A stretch of DNA of 64,000 bases from Phycisphaeraceae bacterium (GTDB lineage Bacteria; Planctomycetota; Phycisphaerae; Phycisphaerales; Phycisphaeraceae). The notes beneath the pieces are model-generated. The model ran no database searches. It saw nothing but the letters and a program-made list of their open reading frames with translations, and was not told the DNA's origin. Positions 18,989 to 26,762 of the stretch are shown here, piece by piece. The DNA is taken from NCBI GenBank assembly GCA_028284155.1, contig JANQSF010000034.1, forward strand, positions 29,321 to 93,320. Direction: 5' to 3'. The stretch's first letter is position 1, and every line of letters starts with the position of its first letter. The position numbers and the translations under genes were made by a program.

Positions 18989-19396
18989 ATGTTGACTTAC
19001 CGCATCCTGGCCGACTTGGTTCTGTTTCTGCACTTTGGTGTGGTGCTGTTTGTCATCTTCGGGTTGCTGGTGACGGTGGTCGGGCTGATCGCGAGGTGGG
19101 CGTGGGTGCGCAACTTCTGGTTTCGGCTGGCGCACCTGATCTGCATCGGGGTGGTGGTGGCGCAGGCCTGGCTGGGCGTGATCTGCCCGCTGACGACCCT
19201 GGAAAACTGGCTGCGCCGGAAGGCGGGCGACGCGACGTATGAAGGCAGCTTCGTCGCGCACTGGGTCGGCGAGGTGTTGTTTTATGACGACGTGGAACCG
19301 TGGGTGTTCACGGTTTGTTATTCGGTGTTCGGGGCGCTGGTGCTGGTGACGTTTATCTTCGGGCCGCCGAGGTGGCCACGGCGGAAGAGTGATTGA
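18989..19396 (+). CDS. DUF2784 family membrane protein
   Basis: Small integral membrane protein of 135 residues with four predicted transmembrane helices: LADLVLFLHFGVVLFVIFGLL, LIARWAWVRNFWF into LAHLICIGVVVAQAWLGVICPL, and a last one around YSVFGALVLVTFIFG. The conserved family features HFGVVLFV, the CPLTTLE(N) motif and Y-GSF-A are present. The function of DUF2784 is unknown. It begins just downstream of a family F repeat and is divergent from the sulfatase gene. Not obviously in an operon with aroC, which starts 146 bp further on after a half copy of repeat family A. Confidence 0.9.
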   Translation: MLTYRILADLVLFLHFGVVLFVIFGLLVTVVGLIARWAWVRNFWFRLAHLICIGVVVAQAWLGVICPLTTLENWLRRKAGDATYEGSFVAHWVGEVLFYDDVEPWVFTVCYSVFGALVLVTFIFGPPRWPRRKSD

Positions 19397-19449
19397 TTGG
19401 GAGGGGGAGGCTCCGTCCCGGTTCAAAGCGCGACCCATCAAGGTCAACC

Positions 19450-19473
19450 GCACGGCCGACACGGCCGTGGCAT
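19450..19473. repeat. Half copy of palindromic repeat family A
   Basis: Single module matching one arm of the family A element, with two changed bases near the end, preceded by a stretch (GGGAGGGGGAGGCTCCGTCC) that resembles one arm of family D. This looks like a composite or decayed repeat between the DUF2784 gene and aroC. Confidence 0.6.
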
Positions 19474-19542
19474 GAGTCTGGGGCGCGAGCCACATTCCGG
19501 GGGCAGGGGGCCGGGGACCGGGGGTGACCTATCATCCTGACC

Positions 19543-20709
19543 ATGCCCGGCAACAGCTTTGGACAACTCTTTCGTGTGACGACGGCCGGCGAAAGCCACG
19601 GGCCGGGCAATGTGGCGATTATAGACGGCGTGCCGCCGGGCATTGAGTTGAGCGAGGCCGACCTGCAGCCGGACCTCGACCGGCGTCGGCCGGGCCAATC
19701 GAAGATTGTGACGCAACGCGACGAGGCGGACGTGCCCGAGATCCTGTCGGGCGTGTTTGAGGGCGTGACGACCGGCACGTCGATCGCTGTGCTGATCCGC
19801 AACAAAGACCAGCGGTCGCGCGACTACAGCGACATCAAGGACAAGTATCGGCCGGGCCACGCCGACTACACGTTCGACGCGAAGTTCGGCCGACGTGATT
19901 ACCGCGGCGGCGGGCGTTCGAGCGCGCGGGAGACGAACGTGCGTGTCGCGGCCGGCGCGATCGCCAAGAAGCTGCTCAAGCAGGCGCACGGCGTGAGCAT
20001 CGTCGGCTACGTCAAGCAGATCGGCGACCTGATCGCCGACGTGCCCGACCCCGCGGCCGTCACGCTGGAGCAGGTCGAGTCGAACATCGTGCGTTGTCCG
20101 GACCTGCGAATCGCTGACGACATGATCGCGTTGATCGAACAGTTGCGCGGCGAACAGGACTCGATCGGCGGCGTTTCGGAGATCGTGGCGACAAACGTCC
20201 CGCCGGGCTGGGGCGAGCCGGTGTTCGACAAGCTCAAAGCCGACCTGGGCAAGGCGATGTTCAGCCTGCCGGCTGTGCTGGGCGTCGAATACGGCGCGGG
20301 GTTCGGCGTCGCGACGGCGCGCGGCAGCGAGAACAACGACGTGTTTGTGAGGAGGGACCGACGGACCGAGGGATCAAGCCACCCAGGGCAGATCGTCGCC
20401 GATCCCTCGGTGGCTCGGTCGCTTGATCCCTCGGTCCCTTCGATCGCGACGCGATCGAACCGCCACGGCGGGATGCTCGGCGGGATCTCGTCGGGGATGC
20501 CGATCGTCCTGCGGTGCGCGGTCAAGCCGACCAGTTCGCTGCCGCGGGAGCAGGAAACAGTCACGCGCGGCGGCGAGCCGACGACCATTTCGACCAAGGG
20601 GCGGCACGACCCCTGCCTGCTGCCGCGGTTCGTCCCGATGGGCGAGGCGATGGTGGCCATCACACTGGCCGACCACATGCTCCGCCACCGGGCGCAGACG
20701 GGCGGGTAG
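19543..20709 (+). CDS. aroC: Chorismate synthase with a palindromic in-frame insertion
   Basis: Converts 5-enolpyruvylshikimate-3-phosphate to chorismate using reduced FMN; last step of the shikimate pathway, cytoplasmic. The 388-residue product has the family landmarks [16 protein letters not shown], the [10 protein letters not shown] block, the [11 protein letters not shown] loop, the GVEYGAGF region, [12 protein letters not shown] and the C-terminal [16 protein letters not shown]. Between SENND and TRSNRHGG there are 36 residues where homologues usually have about ten. The extra segment coincides with a 17-bp perfect inverted repeat in the DNA (20363-20437). The frame stays open, so the enzyme is probably still made with a surface loop of extra residues. 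Confidence 0.96.
   Translation: MPGNSFGQLFRVTTAGESHGPGNVAIIDGVPPGIELSEADLQPDLDRRRPGQSKIVTQRDEADVPEILSGVFEGVTTGTSIAVLIRNKDQRSRDYSDIKDKYRPGHADYTFDAKFGRRDYRGGGRSSARETNVRVAAGAIAKKLLKQAHGVSIVGYVKQIGDLIADVPDPAAVTLEQVESNIVRCPDLRIADDMIALIEQLRGEQDSIGGVSEIVATNVPPGWGEPVFDKLKADLGKAMFSLPAVLGVEYGAGFGVATARGSENNDVFVRRDRRTEGSSHPGQIVADPSVARSLDPSVPSIATRSNRHGGMLGGISSGMPIVLRCAVKPTSSLPREQETVTRGGEPTTISTKGRHDPCLLPRFVPMGEAMVAITLADHMLRHRAQTGG
20363..20437. repeat. Palindromic element inserted in aroC
   Basis: Perfect 17-bp inverted repeat, arms 20363-20379 and 20421-20437, spanning 75 bp (25 codons). A second, partial pairing uses AGGGACCG at 20353-20360 with CGGTCCCT at 20432-20439. GATCCCTCGGT also occurs twice directly, at 20401 and 20425. 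The footprint matches the extra residues of the AroC product, which points to insertion of a mobile palindromic element without loss of frame. Confidence 0.85.
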
Positions 20710-20823
20710 CCCCGGACGCCGCTCCGATTCCCCCGCTTGCAATAACCGCCCCGTTCTGGCAAACTTACGCGGTCGTTGGCGGGTCGCCGCCTCGGCCATT
20801 CTTGTGGGTAGTGGGCAGCCCCG

Positions 20824-21579
20824 ATGCGATTGACCTTCCTCGGCACTGGCAGCGCTTTCACGCTGGACAACTACCACAGCAACATGCTGTTGGAAGTCGG
20901 CGATCAACGCTTGCTGATCGACTGCGGCGGCGACGTCCGTCACGCCCTGCACGGCCACCAACTCTCGGCCCGCGATATCGACGCCGTCTACGTCAGCCAC
21001 CTGCACGCCGACCACATCGGTGGCATGGAGTGGCTTGCCCTGGCGACATACTTCGACCCGCAGTGCGATCGGCCGACGCTCTACGTCAACGAGAAGCTGG
21101 CTGACGAGTTGTGGGACACCTGCCTCAAGGGCGGCCTGGGCACGCTGCAAAACCGTATCGCCCACCTCGACACGTACTTCGAGGTCGTGCGGATCGGCAA
21201 GAATCAGAGCTTCACTTTCGCCGACACCGCGCTCCAGAGCGTGCAGATGGTCCATTACATGGACGGTTACGAGATCGTGCCGTCGTACGGCCTGATCTGG
21301 CACGCGCGCGACGGGCGGCAGGTCTTTCTGACGACGGACACGCAGTTCAGCCCGAACCTGATGAAAGACTTCTACGCTGAGAGCGACCTGATCCTGCACG
21401 ACGGCGAGACCAGCCCGCACAAGTCGGGCGTGCACGCGCACTACGAAGAACTCAAGGGCCTGCCCGACGATGTCCGCGCCAAGATGTGGCTTTACCACTA
21501 CCAGGACGGCCCGCTTCCTGACGCCAAGGCCGACGGCTTCGCGGGATTCATCGAGCGCGGGCAGGTGTTTGAGTTGTGA
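20824..21579 (+). CDS. Metallo-beta-lactamase fold hydrolase
   Basis: Cytoplasmic metal-dependent hydrolase of 251 residues. The zinc motif is YVSHLHADHIGGMEW (HxHxDH), followed downstream by the VHYMDGYE region with a His, TTDTQFSPN with the bridging Asp, and a final HDGETSP/HAHYEEL region. The N-terminus MRLTFLGTGSAFTLDNYHSNMLLE resembles the RNase Z/ElaC and phosphodiesterase branches of the fold, but the exosite insert of RNase Z is missing, so tRNA 3' processing cannot be claimed. The gene follows aroC by 114 bp on the same strand. No clear ribosome binding site is seen before the ATG. Confidence 0.88.
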   Translation: MRLTFLGTGSAFTLDNYHSNMLLEVGDQRLLIDCGGDVRHALHGHQLSARDIDAVYVSHLHADHIGGMEWLALATYFDPQCDRPTLYVNEKLADELWDTCLKGGLGTLQNRIAHLDTYFEVVRIGKNQSFTFADTALQSVQMVHYMDGYEIVPSYGLIWHARDGRQVFLTTDTQFSPNLMKDFYAESDLILHDGETSPHKSGVHAHYEELKGLPDDVRAKMWLYHYQDGPLPDAKADGFAGFIERGQVFEL

Positions 21580-21587
21580 GCCGTCCT

Positions 21588-23003
21588 TCAAACCAGTAGA
21601 TCACGCACAGCCGAACCGGGACGGATGAAGTGCGGTCGCCCTTGCGCGTCGTGGATGATCTGCCGCGCGGGCACACCCATGAGGTGATAGACCGTTGCGA
21701 TCAGGTCGGTCGGGCGAACCGGGTCGGCGGCTGGGTAGGCGGCGTGCTTGTCGCTCCGGCCGTAAACGTATCCGCCTTTGACACCCGCGCCGGTGAGCAC
21801 GGTCGTGAAACAGCCCGGCCAATGGTCCCGCCCGTCACGACCCGCGCCGGCGTCGCTCGAACGCTGGCCGACCTTGGGCGTTCTGCCAAACTCGCCCGTC
21901 CAGATCACCAGCGTTTCGTCGAACAGCCCGCGTGATTGCAGGTCGTCGATGAGCGCGCTGAACGCGCGGTCGGCGACGGGGCACAACCTGTCTTTCAGGT
22001 CGATGAAGTTTCGGCTGTGCGTGTCCCAGTAGACGCTAACGTTCTTGATGCCGTCGTTCGGCCAAAACACGGTCACCAGCGGCACGCCGCGTTCGACGAG
22101 CCGGCGGGCCTGCAACACGGATTGGCCGTGCGGGTTCAGGCCGTACCGCTTGCGGACTTCGATCGGCTCTTCGGCCAGGTCGAAGGCGCCGCGTTGCGTG
22201 GCTGCGGCGTTGAGCAGGTCGAACGCACGGCGGTGGCTGGCGTCCTGCGCTTCGAGGTTGGCGCGGTGGTTGGCCAACCGGCGGTCGAGTTGTTTCAACA
22301 GGTCGCGCCGCGTGTCCATGCGGCGGACGGACAACTCGGGCAAAGCCGTCAGCTCGCCGACCTTGTAGTCCGGCTTGCTCGGGTCGGCGTCGATCGTCAT
22401 CGGGTCATACACCGGGCCGAGCCAACCGGCGAACTGGCCTTGGCTTTGCTCGACGAAGCGCGGCACGTCGTTCGGCAGCTTCGGCCGCATCGAAACGAAC
22501 GGCGGCAGCGCGCCGCGGCCGCGCCCCATTCGACTGAACACCGAACCGATGTGCGGCCACTGGTCGCGGATCGCCTTGCTGCGCGGCGGCAGCTGACCGG
22601 TCAGCAGGTAGTGCGTCGAAACCGTGTGGTCGCCGTTGTCGTGCGTCATCGACCGCACGATCGAGAGCTTGTCCACGCGACGCGCCATCATTGGCAGGTG
22701 TTCACAGATCTGAATTCCCGGCACGTTGGTCTTGATCGGGTTGAACTCGCCGCGCACGTCGGACGGTGCGTCGGGCTTCATGTCCCACGTGTCCTGGTGC
22801 GCCGGGCCGCCCCACATGAAGAGCATGATGCAGGCCTTGGCTCGGCCGAAGCTCGACGCGTTGACCGGCTTGGCTGCGGCCGCGCGACCGGCCAACAGTT
22901 GCGGCAGGGTCATGCCGACCAGGCCGAGGCTGCCCGCGCGCAGCAGGTCGCGGCGACTGGGAATGGGGGATACACCGAGATTCGAATCGCTCTCAAATGA
23001 CAT
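21588..23003 (-). CDS. DUF1501 domain-containing protein (second copy)
   Basis: About 471 residues from the ATG at 23003. The longer frame upstream is rejected because the twin-arginine leader PSRRDLLRAGSLGLVGMTLPQ lies right after this start. Family landmarks are FMWGGPAHQDTWDMKPDAP, RSMTHDNGDHTVSTHYLLTG, LVTVFWPNDG, WTGEFGRTPKVG and GRDGRDHWPGCFTTVLTGAG. Unlike the copy at 2778-4256 it has no PSD1 gene next to it. It is convergent with the MBL-fold gene (8 bp between the stops) and divergent from the Rieske gene. The function of the family is not established. Confidence 0.95.
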   Translation of the reverse strand: MSFESDSNLGVSPIPSRRDLLRAGSLGLVGMTLPQLLAGRAAAAKPVNASSFGRAKACIMLFMWGGPAHQDTWDMKPDAPSDVRGEFNPIKTNVPGIQICEHLPMMARRVDKLSIVRSMTHDNGDHTVSTHYLLTGQLPPRSKAIRDQWPHIGSVFSRMGRGRGALPPFVSMRPKLPNDVPRFVEQSQGQFAGWLGPVYDPMTIDADPSKPDYKVGELTALPELSVRRMDTRRDLLKQLDRRLANHRANLEAQDASHRRAFDLLNAAATQRGAFDLAEEPIEVRKRYGLNPHGQSVLQARRLVERGVPLVTVFWPNDGIKNVSVYWDTHSRNFIDLKDRLCPVADRAFSALIDDLQSRGLFDETLVIWTGEFGRTPKVGQRSSDAGAGRDGRDHWPGCFTTVLTGAGVKGGYVYGRSDKHAAYPAADPVRPTDLIATVYHLMGVPARQIIHDAQGRPHFIRPGSAVRDLLV

Positions 23004-23110
23004 GACGACAGACGATTGTATCGGCTTATGCCGCTGGTACCCTGCTATTCGCAACGCCGCGGGCGTACCCAAGCGGACAGGTTGAGCAACAGGCCGTATA
23101 TAATCGCACG

Positions 23111-23138
23111 AGGCTCGACGAAAGCGTCGGGCCTTTTT
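23111..23138 (+). terminator. Hairpin with T-run upstream of the Rieske gene
   Basis: Stem AGGCTCGACG/CGTCGGGCCT (ten pairs, one G-T) around the loop AAAG, followed by TTTTT. It has the form of an intrinsic terminator but sits only 22 bp before the Rieske ATG, and a TATAAT-like -10 element lies at 23099-23104. It could therefore be the 5' hairpin of the mRNA, an attenuator, or the terminator of an unseen short upstream transcript. Confidence 0.5.
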
Positions 23139-23160
23139 GACTCTGGATGAGCGACGCAAC

Positions 23161-23790
23161 ATGAGTGACGCACCCGACAGCCCAACCGACCCCGCGCTCC
23201 CTCCCACTCCCCCGCCACAACTGGTCAATACCGACAGCGAACCGCCGCGACGCGGATTCCTTTACAAGGCGTTGGCGGCCGTCGTCGGCGCGATTGTGGT
23301 CGTTGTGCCCGCTGCGGCCGGTCTGTTCGTCTTCGCCGACCCGATCGTGCCACGCAAGAAAGATGACGAAGAGGAGCAGGAGACCGATTTCATCGAGGTC
23401 GGCCCCGTCTCGGCTGTGCCCGACAACGGCGCGCCGCACAAATTCGTCGTCAGGGCCGACCTGACCGACGCGTGGACGATGCGCCGCGACGTGGCGATCG
23501 GCTCGGTCTATGTCCGCCGAACCGAAGACGGCTCCCTGCAGGCGTTCACCGCGTCCTGCCCACACCTGGGCTGTGCCGTGTCGCCCAAACCCGACGGGTC
23601 GTTCGGCTGCCCCTGCCACGACAGTGAGTTCAACCCAGACGGGACGATCAAACCGGTCACGTCCAACGGGATGAAGACCGTGTCCCTGCGCGGCCTGGAC
23701 GAGTTGGACGTGGACGAGTCACCCGAGGGCATGGTCCGCATTCGCTTCCAGAAGTTCCGCTCGGGCATCGCCGAGAAGGTGGCGGTGTGA
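23161..23790 (+). CDS. Rieske [2Fe-2S] iron-sulfur protein of a cytochrome bc complex
   Basis: Electron carrier of a quinol oxidising bc-type complex, 209 residues from the ATG at 23161 (an upstream in-frame start at 23137 is less likely). A single N-terminal membrane anchor (LAAVVGAIVVVVPAAAGLFVFA) follows an RRGFLYKAL segment that looks like a Tat-type signal, as expected for a Rieske protein. The cluster ligands are complete: CPHLGC and CPCHDSEF, with the Cys pair for the stabilising disulfide. The gene is followed, after a repeat-rich spacer of about 214 bp, by the cytochrome b-c fusion gene, so the two encode partner subunits. Confidence 0.95.
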   Translation: MSDAPDSPTDPALPPTPPPQLVNTDSEPPRRGFLYKALAAVVGAIVVVVPAAAGLFVFADPIVPRKKDDEEEQETDFIEVGPVSAVPDNGAPHKFVVRADLTDAWTMRRDVAIGSVYVRRTEDGSLQAFTASCPHLGCAVSPKPDGSFGCPCHDSEFNPDGTIKPVTSNGMKTVSLRGLDELDVDESPEGMVRIRFQKFRSGIAEKVAV

Positions 23791-23814
23791 CGTTGTGATC
23801 TATGAAGGAGTTGG

Positions 23815-23978
23815 AACGCAAAGGCGCGGAGTCGCGGAGGTCGAAGGGAAAGTGGTTGATTTGAATGGGTGGATCGATGCGTTAGAAACCTGAATTGACT
23901 CCAAACAAACATCAACAAGTCAAATAACTGAATTGAACCATAATCATCCGCCTCTTCGCGCCTCAGCGCCATTGCGTT
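23815..23978. repeat. Imperfect inverted repeat, family E, between two bc subunit genes
   Basis: AACGCAAAGGCGCGGAG-type arm at 23815-23840 faces a diverged inverted arm at 23951-23978, which ends GGCGC-AATGGCGTT-like on the other strand. The middle is unusually A/T rich and holds CTGAATTGA twice (near 23890 and 23928). It separates the Rieske gene from the cytochrome b-c gene. Confidence 0.6.
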
Positions 23979-24004
23979 GAGTCTTCCCCCCGCAGGACCA
24001 AGAC

Positions 24005-26515
24005 GTGATCAAGTCATTCACCAACTGGCTCGACGACCGCACCGGCTACCGCGGCTTTGTCAAAGACGCCCTCTACGAGCGCATCCCCGGCGGCGCCAAG
24101 TGGCGGTACGTCTGGGGCTCGACGCTCGTGTTCGCTTTCGTCGTGCAGATGATCACCGGCACCATCCTCTGGATGGCGTACAGCCCGTCGTCGCAGACCG
24201 CGTGGGAGAGCGTTTACTACATCCAGCACGAGATGGCCGGCGGTTGGCTGCTGCGCGGCATCCACCACTACATGGCCCAGGCGATGATCGTCCTGCTCGC
24301 GTTGCACGTCATGCAGGTGGTCATCGACGGCGCATACCGCGCGCCGCGCGAGGTCAACTTCTGGATCGGCATCATCCTGCTGCTCATCACGATGGGGCTC
24401 GGCCTGACGGGCTACCTGCTGCCGTGGGATCAGAAGGGTTACTGGGCGACGAAGGTCGCGACGAACATCGCCGGCTCGACGCCGGTGATCGGCCCCTACT
24501 TACAAAAGCTCGTGATCGGTGGCAGCGACTACGGGCACCACACGCTCACACGGTTTTTCGCGCTGCACGCCGGCGTGCTGCCGGCGGCGCTGATCGGCTT
24601 CCTGGTCATCCACGTCTACGTCTTCCGCCGACACGGCATCACCGCGCACAAGCCCGAAGCCAAACGCAACGCGCACTTTTGGCCTGACCAGATCCTCCGC
24701 GACGGCGTTGCGTGTCTGGCTGTGCTGCTGGTCGTGCTGTTCCTCAGCTCGCGTCACTGGATTGGAGCGCAATTTGATCCCGACGTCGATCCCGCGACGG
24801 TCACACTTGGCGCCGACCTTGGCCCGCCGGCTGAGCCGACGGAAAACTACGACGCCGCTCGGCCGGAGTGGTATTACCTGTCGCTCTACCAGTTGCTCAA
24901 GTACGTGCCGGAGTTCGTCGGCGCGTTCATCGTGCCGGGCGTGGCGCTGGGCATCCTGTTCCTCATGCCGATCCTGGGCAAATGGAAACTCGGACACCGC
25001 TTCAACATCGCGTACGTCGTGATCGTCCTGCTGGGCGCGGGCGCGCTGACGGGGCTGGCGATCTATGACGACCAGAACAACCCCAGTTTCAAGGCGGCCG
25101 TCACGCACACCAGCGACGTCGCACAGCGGACGTTCACCCTGATCGACGCCAACGACGGCATCCCCGTCGAGGGCGCGACCGGCCTGATGCACAACGACCC
25201 GCAGATCATGGGGCCACGCCTGTTCCGCGAGCACTGCGCCGCCTGCCATCGTTACGACGGCCACGACGGGACCGGTTATGAACCACTCGACCCGAGCACA
25301 GGTAAGCCGACCGAACCCAGTGCCGCCGACCTCTATCAATTCGCCAGCGTCGAGTGGTTGACCGCGTTCCTCGACCCGGACCAGATCACCAAGCCGCACA
25401 TGTGGGGCAACACGCGGTTCGTCAAGGGCAAAGACGGCAGTGGCAAGCCAAGCCGGATGGTCGATGTCGTCGTCAATCACATCGCCAAGTACTCCGAAGA
25501 CGACAAGAAGATGCTGGCCCACGGGATCGAAGCGCTTTCAGCGGGCGCGGACCTGCCCTACCAGGCAGAGATCAACAAGAAATACTCAAAGGTCGTTGAG
25601 GGCAAACAAGTCCTCGACCGCGACAAAGTAGCCGAAGGTCTATTTAACCTTGAAGACTTGAGTAAGAAGAGTTGCACCGATTGTCACGAGTTGATCGACC
25701 CCGACCCCGGCGCGGATTCTCCGACGCTGATCGGTTACGGGTCGAAGGAGTGGCTGGTCAAGTTCATCGGCGACCCGGAGCACGCCAAGTTTTACGGCGA
25801 CAAGGGCAACGACCGGATGCCGAGCTACGCGCGCGACGGCCAACTGACGACCAAGCAGATCGAGTTGTTGGCGGACTGGATCCGCGGCGACGGGTACGAC
25901 CCGAAGAATCCCAAACACAAGTGGCCCTGGGTGCCGAAGGCGGTCGCGTACATCCCGCCGAAAGACACGACGGTTGAGATGAAATCGGCTGACGACATCG
26001 AAGCGGACAACCGCAAGGCTGCGAAGGCCAAAGCCGCCGGCGCGCCCAAGACTGACAACGGTAACAAGCCCGACACACCGCCAACCGTCGACAAACCCGA
26101 CACGACCGACCCGCCCGACACGCCGCCGACACCGACGATCAACCTGGCCGAAGCGAAGAAGGCCGGGCCGGCCGAGGTGCCGGACACGATCGACTTCGTC
26201 AAGCACGTTCAGCCGATCTTCGAGGCCAATTGCGTGGCGTGTCACGGGCCGGTGAAGCCGAAGGGCAAGTACCGCATGGACATCAAGTCCGAGGCGTTGA
26301 AGACGCAAGGCGGGGGCAACATCGTCCCCGGCGACGTGGAAGAGAGTTGGTTGGCCTTCGTCATCTCGGTGCCGGCCGACGAAGACGACCTGATGCCGCC
26401 GACCAAGGTTGGCGGGCCGATGACCAAGGTCCAGATCGACGTGATCCGCAAATGGATCGAACAGGGCGCCAAGTGGCCGGACGGTGTGGAGTTGAAGGCG
26501 AAGAAGGACGACTAA
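24005..26515 (+). CDS. Cytochrome b fused to a three-heme cytochrome c region
   Basis: Membrane quinol oxidising subunit of 836 residues with a GTG start. Residues 1-350 are cytochrome b: the helix B heme His pair (GIHHYMAQAMIVLLALH), a helix D pair HAGVLPAALIGFLVIH with 14 residues between the His (the b6 type of spacing), GYLLPWDQKGYW and the Qo-site motif PEWY. C-type heme sites follow: CAACH near 411, CTDCH near 557 and CVACH near 743. A Pro/Thr/Asp-rich linker lies around 680-715, and the last 100 residues look like a planctomycete cytochrome C (PSCyt1) domain. The fusion could replace cytochrome c1 and its acceptor. Partner of the Rieske protein upstream. Confidence 0.93.
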   Translation: MIKSFTNWLDDRTGYRGFVKDALYERIPGGAKWRYVWGSTLVFAFVVQMITGTILWMAYSPSSQTAWESVYYIQHEMAGGWLLRGIHHYMAQAMIVLLALHVMQVVIDGAYRAPREVNFWIGIILLLITMGLGLTGYLLPWDQKGYWATKVATNIAGSTPVIGPYLQKLVIGGSDYGHHTLTRFFALHAGVLPAALIGFLVIHVYVFRRHGITAHKPEAKRNAHFWPDQILRDGVACLAVLLVVLFLSSRHWIGAQFDPDVDPATVTLGADLGPPAEPTENYDAARPEWYYLSLYQLLKYVPEFVGAFIVPGVALGILFLMPILGKWKLGHRFNIAYVVIVLLGAGALTGLAIYDDQNNPSFKAAVTHTSDVAQRTFTLIDANDGIPVEGATGLMHNDPQIMGPRLFREHCAACHRYDGHDGTGYEPLDPSTGKPTEPSAADLYQFASVEWLTAFLDPDQITKPHMWGNTRFVKGKDGSGKPSRMVDVVVNHIAKYSEDDKKMLAHGIEALSAGADLPYQAEINKKYSKVVEGKQVLDRDKVAEGLFNLEDLSKKSCTDCHELIDPDPGADSPTLIGYGSKEWLVKFIGDPEHAKFYGDKGNDRMPSYARDGQLTTKQIELLADWIRGDGYDPKNPKHKWPWVPKAVAYIPPKDTTVEMKSADDIEADNRKAAKAKAAGAPKTDNGNKPDTPPTVDKPDTTDPPDTPPTPTINLAEAKKAGPAEVPDTIDFVKHVQPIFEANCVACHGPVKPKGKYRMDIKSEALKTQGGGNIVPGDVEESWLAFVISVPADEDDLMPPTKVGGPMTKVQIDVIRKWIEQGAKWPDGVELKAKKDD

Positions 26516-26643
26516 TCTTCTACAAGGGCGCGTCCGCGCGGGGTGCCATCACACGGCCGAGGCAAAGCCGCAGGCAGTGTGATGCGGGACGCGAGCGAAT
26601 AGCCGACCGCGGAAGGATACCGCGAGCAAGTTTTGTCTGATAA

Positions 26644-26715
26644 GTAGGGTGGGCACTGCCCACCATCGTTTGTCGTTGCGTTGTCGTATTCTGTGGTGGG
26701 CAGTGCCCACCCTAC
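26644..26715. repeat. Palindromic repeat, family B copy 2 (REPIN-like)
   Basis: Perfect 21-bp inverted modules at 26644-26664 and 26695-26715, separated by exactly 30 bp. Each module is a palindrome GGTGGGC-ACT-GCCCACC preceded by GTAG. Same layout and ends as the element at 11539-11612. Sits between the cytochrome b-c gene and the propeller gene. Confidence 0.85.
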
Positions 26716-26762
26716 GGCCTCCGCCCCCGACAGGAAGAACCGGGGGCGATCGAACGGTCGCC

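Noticed and set aside
20824..21579. The MBL-fold protein as RNase Z
   Set aside because: The flexible-arm exosite is not visible, so only the fold is claimed.
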